In this document: positions 6,461 through 7,861 of the stretch, piece by piece | Layout: the number at the start of each line of letters is the position of its first letter | Position numbering within the stretch: position 1 is the first letter of the stretch | Assembly: GCA_020442965.1 (NCBI GenBank) | Contig: JAGRJB010000445.1 | Coordinates: 1-7,861 of the forward strand | Source: Pseudomonadales bacterium | Lineage (GTDB): Bacteria > Pseudomonadota > Gammaproteobacteria > Steroidobacterales > Steroidobacteraceae | DNA: 7,861 bases | Direction: 5' to 3' | Program-made: the position numbers and the translations under genes | The notes under the pieces: generated by a model | Seen by the model: only the letters and a program-made list of their open reading frames with translations | What the model was told of the DNA's origin: nothing | Databases searched by the model: none

Positions 6461-6820
6461 TCAATCGCCCGCGCTGTCAAAGATAGGCTCAAAGCCACCC
6501 CATATCATGCGTTTGCCGTCGAAAGGCATGTCTCCCATGGCCTGCCAGCGCTCGTCGGTTTCCATCCTGGTCGCCGCAGCGTCGAGCGTCTTCTTGTCGG
6601 GCCACTCGATCCACGAAAACACGACCGCCTCATTGGCTTCGGCCTTTACCGCGCGCTTGAAGTCCGTGATCTTGCCATCCGGCATGTTGTCGCCCCAATT
6701 TTCGACGATACGTTGCGCGCCATATTCCTTGAAGATGACCGCCGCCTTCTTCGCCAGGGCACGATATGCCGTTTTGTTTGTCTTCGGAACTGCCAGCAGG
6801 AATCCCTGGATGTAGCTCAT
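6461..6820 (-). CDS. DUF1428 family protein (YbaA-like)
   Basis: A 119-residue cytoplasmic protein matching DUF1428, the family of E. coli YbaA (about the same length), whose members have a dimeric alpha+beta barrel fold and no firmly assigned reaction. Family pattern in order: IQGFLLAVPKTNKTAYRALA (4-23), FKEYGAQRIVENWGDNMPDG (30-49), KITDFKRAVKAEANEAVVFS then WIEWPD (50-75), and MPFDGKRMIWGGFEPI (98-113). AGGAG lies seven bases before ATG and shares its bases with the TAG stop of the SRPBCC gene (TAGGAG), so translation is probably coupled. The TGA stop is 61 bases before the DUF1838 start. Confidence 0.93.
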   Translation of the reverse strand: MSYIQGFLLAVPKTNKTAYRALAKKAAVIFKEYGAQRIVENWGDNMPDGKITDFKRAVKAEANEAVVFSWIEWPDKKTLDAAATRMETDERWQAMGDMPFDGKRMIWGGFEPIFDSAGD

Positions 6821-6827
6821 TATCTGT

Positions 6828-6833
6828 CTCCTA
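6828..6833 (-). promoter_or_regulatory. Shine-Dalgarno overlapping the SRPBCC stop (TAGGAG)
   Basis: The TAG stop of the SRPBCC gene is part of TAGGAG, seven bases before the DUF1428 ATG at 6820. The same arrangement occurs at 7659-7664 before the YCII-like gene. Confidence 0.75.
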
Positions 6834-7274
6834 ATTGCTGATGTTGGGTTCGACCAGTTTGGCGAGATTGCGTAGCGATTCCTGCCAGCCCAGGTAACAC
6901 GCCTCGGGTGGAATGGCGTCGGGGATGCCTTCCTGTACGACGTTGACTTCGGTGCCCACGGCCACCTTCCTGAGCGTCACCGTGACGCGCATTTCGCCAG
7001 GCAGATTCGGGTCATCGAATTTGTCCGTATAAACCAGGCGTTCGTTCTTGACGAGTTCCAGATACTCGCCGCCGAACGCGTGGCTGTGGCCCGTGGTGAA
7101 GTTTCGAAACGACATGCTGTGCGTTCCACCCGGTTTCGGCTCGAGGCGGTGTACGGTGCAGGTGAAGCCGTTCGGGGGCAGCCACTTGGCCATCGCATCC
7201 GCTTCCAGAAAGGCGCGATAGACTTTTTCGGGTGAGGTAGTCAGAACACGATGCAGCCGCACGGTGTTAGGCAT
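6831..7274 (-). CDS. SRPBCC / AHSA1-type protein
   Basis: A 147-residue protein of the SRPBCC (START/Bet v1-like) superfamily, AHSA1-like branch, with a hydrophobic-ligand helix-grip fold; the ligand is unknown. Seen: VRLHRVLTTSPEKVYRAF (5-22), the (M)AKWLPP block (29-34), GGTHSMSF (49-56), FGGEYLELVKNERLVYTDKF (67-86), VTVTLRKVAVGTEVNVVQEG (97-116) and C-terminal GWQESLRNLAKLVE (129-142), the usual closing helix. The ATG at 7274 was chosen because GAAGGAG lies eight bases upstream; a further upstream start at 7331 would lie inside the preceding gene and add an atypical Arg/Cys/Pro-rich tail. It follows the YCII-like gene after 13 bases. Confidence 0.9.
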   Translation of the reverse strand: MPNTVRLHRVLTTSPEKVYRAFLEADAMAKWLPPNGFTCTVHRLEPKPGGTHSMSFRNFTTGHSHAFGGEYLELVKNERLVYTDKFDDPNLPGEMRVTVTLRKVAVGTEVNVVQEGIPDAIPPEACYLGWQESLRNLAKLVEPNISN

Positions 7275-7282
7275 GATCGCGA

Positions 7283-7289
7283 CTCCTTC
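7283..7289 (-). promoter_or_regulatory. Shine-Dalgarno fused to the YCII-like stop, sets the SRPBCC start
   Basis: The minus strand reads TGAAGGAG: the YCII-like TGA stop runs straight into GAAGGAG, eight bases before the ATG at 7274. It fixes the SRPBCC start and points to coupled translation. Confidence 0.75.
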
Positions 7290-7653
7290 AGGCGCCGGGT
7301 ATCGGCAGGATGGGCATGATCTCGACCGCATCGCCCGGGAATATCATGAAATGAGGATGCTGCTCGAACAGCTTCGCAGCCGCCTCGTGTGATTCTGCCC
7401 GCACGATCGAAAATGCGCTCATCTCGTTACTGGTGTCTGCGATGCCGCGCGCGTCGACTCTCTTGGTCTTTCCCAGCGGGCCGCCGATGCTGACGATGAC
7501 GGCCTGATGCTTTTCTGCCCACGCCTGCCAGCCTGCCATGCCGGCGCGTTCCTTCGTGCGACGCGCGTCTTCAGACAATGCCTGCCAAGCCTTGCTGTTC
7601 GCGCTGGTCTTGCTGCCGAGGAATACGGCGAGATACGTCGTGTCTTTGCTCAT
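7288..7653 (-). CDS. YCII-related small protein
   Basis: A 121-residue protein that looks like the YCII-related/DGPF group, small ferredoxin-like dimers often found beside SRPBCC proteins, regulators or ECF sigma factors. Family-like features are the opening YLAVFLGS (7-14), WQAWAEKHQAVIVSIGGPLG then KTKRV (42-65), MSAFSIVRAESHEAAAKLFE (78-97) and the end HPHFMIFPGDAVEIMPILPI (98-117). No reaction is known for this subgroup. AGGAG is five bases before ATG and overlaps the TAG stop of the TetR-type gene; the TGA stop here is in turn fused to the next gene's AAGGAG. Confidence 0.7.
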   Translation of the reverse strand: MSKDTTYLAVFLGSKTSANSKAWQALSEDARRTKERAGMAGWQAWAEKHQAVIVSIGGPLGKTKRVDARGIADTSNEMSAFSIVRAESHEAAAKLFEQHPHFMIFPGDAVEIMPILPIPGA

Positions 7654-7658
7654 GACAA

Positions 7659-7664
7659 CTCCTA
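7659..7664 (-). promoter_or_regulatory. Shine-Dalgarno overlapping the TetR stop (TAGGAG)
   Basis: The TAG stop of the TetR-type gene is embedded in TAGGAG, five bases before the ATG at 7653, tying the regulator to the genes it leads. Confidence 0.75.
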
Positions 7665-7861
7665 TTGGCGTTTCGGTGAGTGAAATAACAACTCAACATA
7701 GCGGCGCAGGTGATCAACGCTTTGCGCTGCGATCGCGGCGTTTCCCTGGGCTTTCGCGAGAACGAAAGCACCCTGCAGTACGGCTTGCGTATGCATGGCG
7801 AGGCTCTCGGCAGTCCACGGGGCGCTGATCCGATAGCGCTTCATGGCCGCGGCGATGTCTG
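7662..7861 (-). CDS. TetR/AcrR-type transcriptional regulator, C-terminal end (rest outside window)
   Basis: Only the last 65 residues are visible, ending in a TAG stop; the N-terminal DNA-binding domain lies beyond the right edge. The visible part, with WTAESLAMHTQAVLQGAFVL then AKA, and SVDHLRRYVELLF near the end, matches the last helices of TetR-family ligand-binding domains of the type with a closing DHLRRY(I/V)xLLF helix. It starts the operon that runs leftwards and probably represses it in response to a small molecule; that role is inferred from position. Confidence 0.7.
   Translation of the reverse strand, partial: DIAAAMKRYRISAPWTAESLAMHTQAVLQGAFVLAKAQGNAAIAAQSVDHLRRYVELLFHSPKRQ

Noticed and set aside
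6459..6464. TTGACC on the minus strand as a -35 box for the DUF1838 gene
   Set aside because: No acceptable -10 hexamer is found 16-18 bases downstream.
6251..6841. Plus-strand open frame opposite DUF1428
   Set aside because: The minus strand encodes a full DUF1428 protein with a good ribosome site; the plus product resembles nothing.

Overview
The window comes from a high-GC bacterial chromosome. Codon use, AGGAG-type ribosome binding sites and a mix of lipoprotein, Tat-like and Sec-like export signals fit a Gram-negative proteobacterium, perhaps a gammaproteobacterium; the lineage is inferred from gene style only. I see eleven protein-coding loci, two of them cut by the window edges. I see no tRNA, rRNA, CRISPR array, insertion sequence or phage gene.

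Left part, plus strand: the C-terminal part of a GPH/MelB-type sugar:cation symporter (1-891) is followed after 10 bases by murI, glutamate racemase (902-1741), which supplies D-glutamate for peptidoglycan. A perfect TATAAT overlaps the symporter stop codon and would start murI transcripts at or next to the ATG. The murI 3' end overlaps by 16 bases the 3' end of a convergent gene for a putative lipoprotein with a glycine-rich insert (1726-2502, minus).

Middle, plus strand: divergent from the lipoprotein gene are two tandem, homologous genes for exported proteins of about 324 and 344 residues (2652-3626 and 3628-4662). Their N-terminal two thirds resemble the CpcT/CpeT phycobiliprotein lyase family, although no phycobiliprotein gene is visible. 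Both share four cysteines and an identical 17-residue C-terminal motif. After a 252-base gap with a perfect 16-bp palindrome and possible coding debris comes an OsmC/Ohr-family peroxiredoxin-like gene (4915-5349).

Right part, minus strand, read right to left: the end of a TetR-type regulator (7662-7861), a YCII-like small protein, an SRPBCC/AHSA1-type protein and a DUF1428 (YbaA-like) protein form a tight operon in which each stop codon abuts or overlaps the next Shine-Dalgarno. A DUF1838 gene with a Tat-like leader follows 61 bases later. It carries one in-frame TAG at codon 63 and is otherwise open from end to end.

The items most worth a second look are the secreted tandem CpeT-like pair, the amber-interrupted DUF1838 gene, and the TetR-led operon of small fold proteins.
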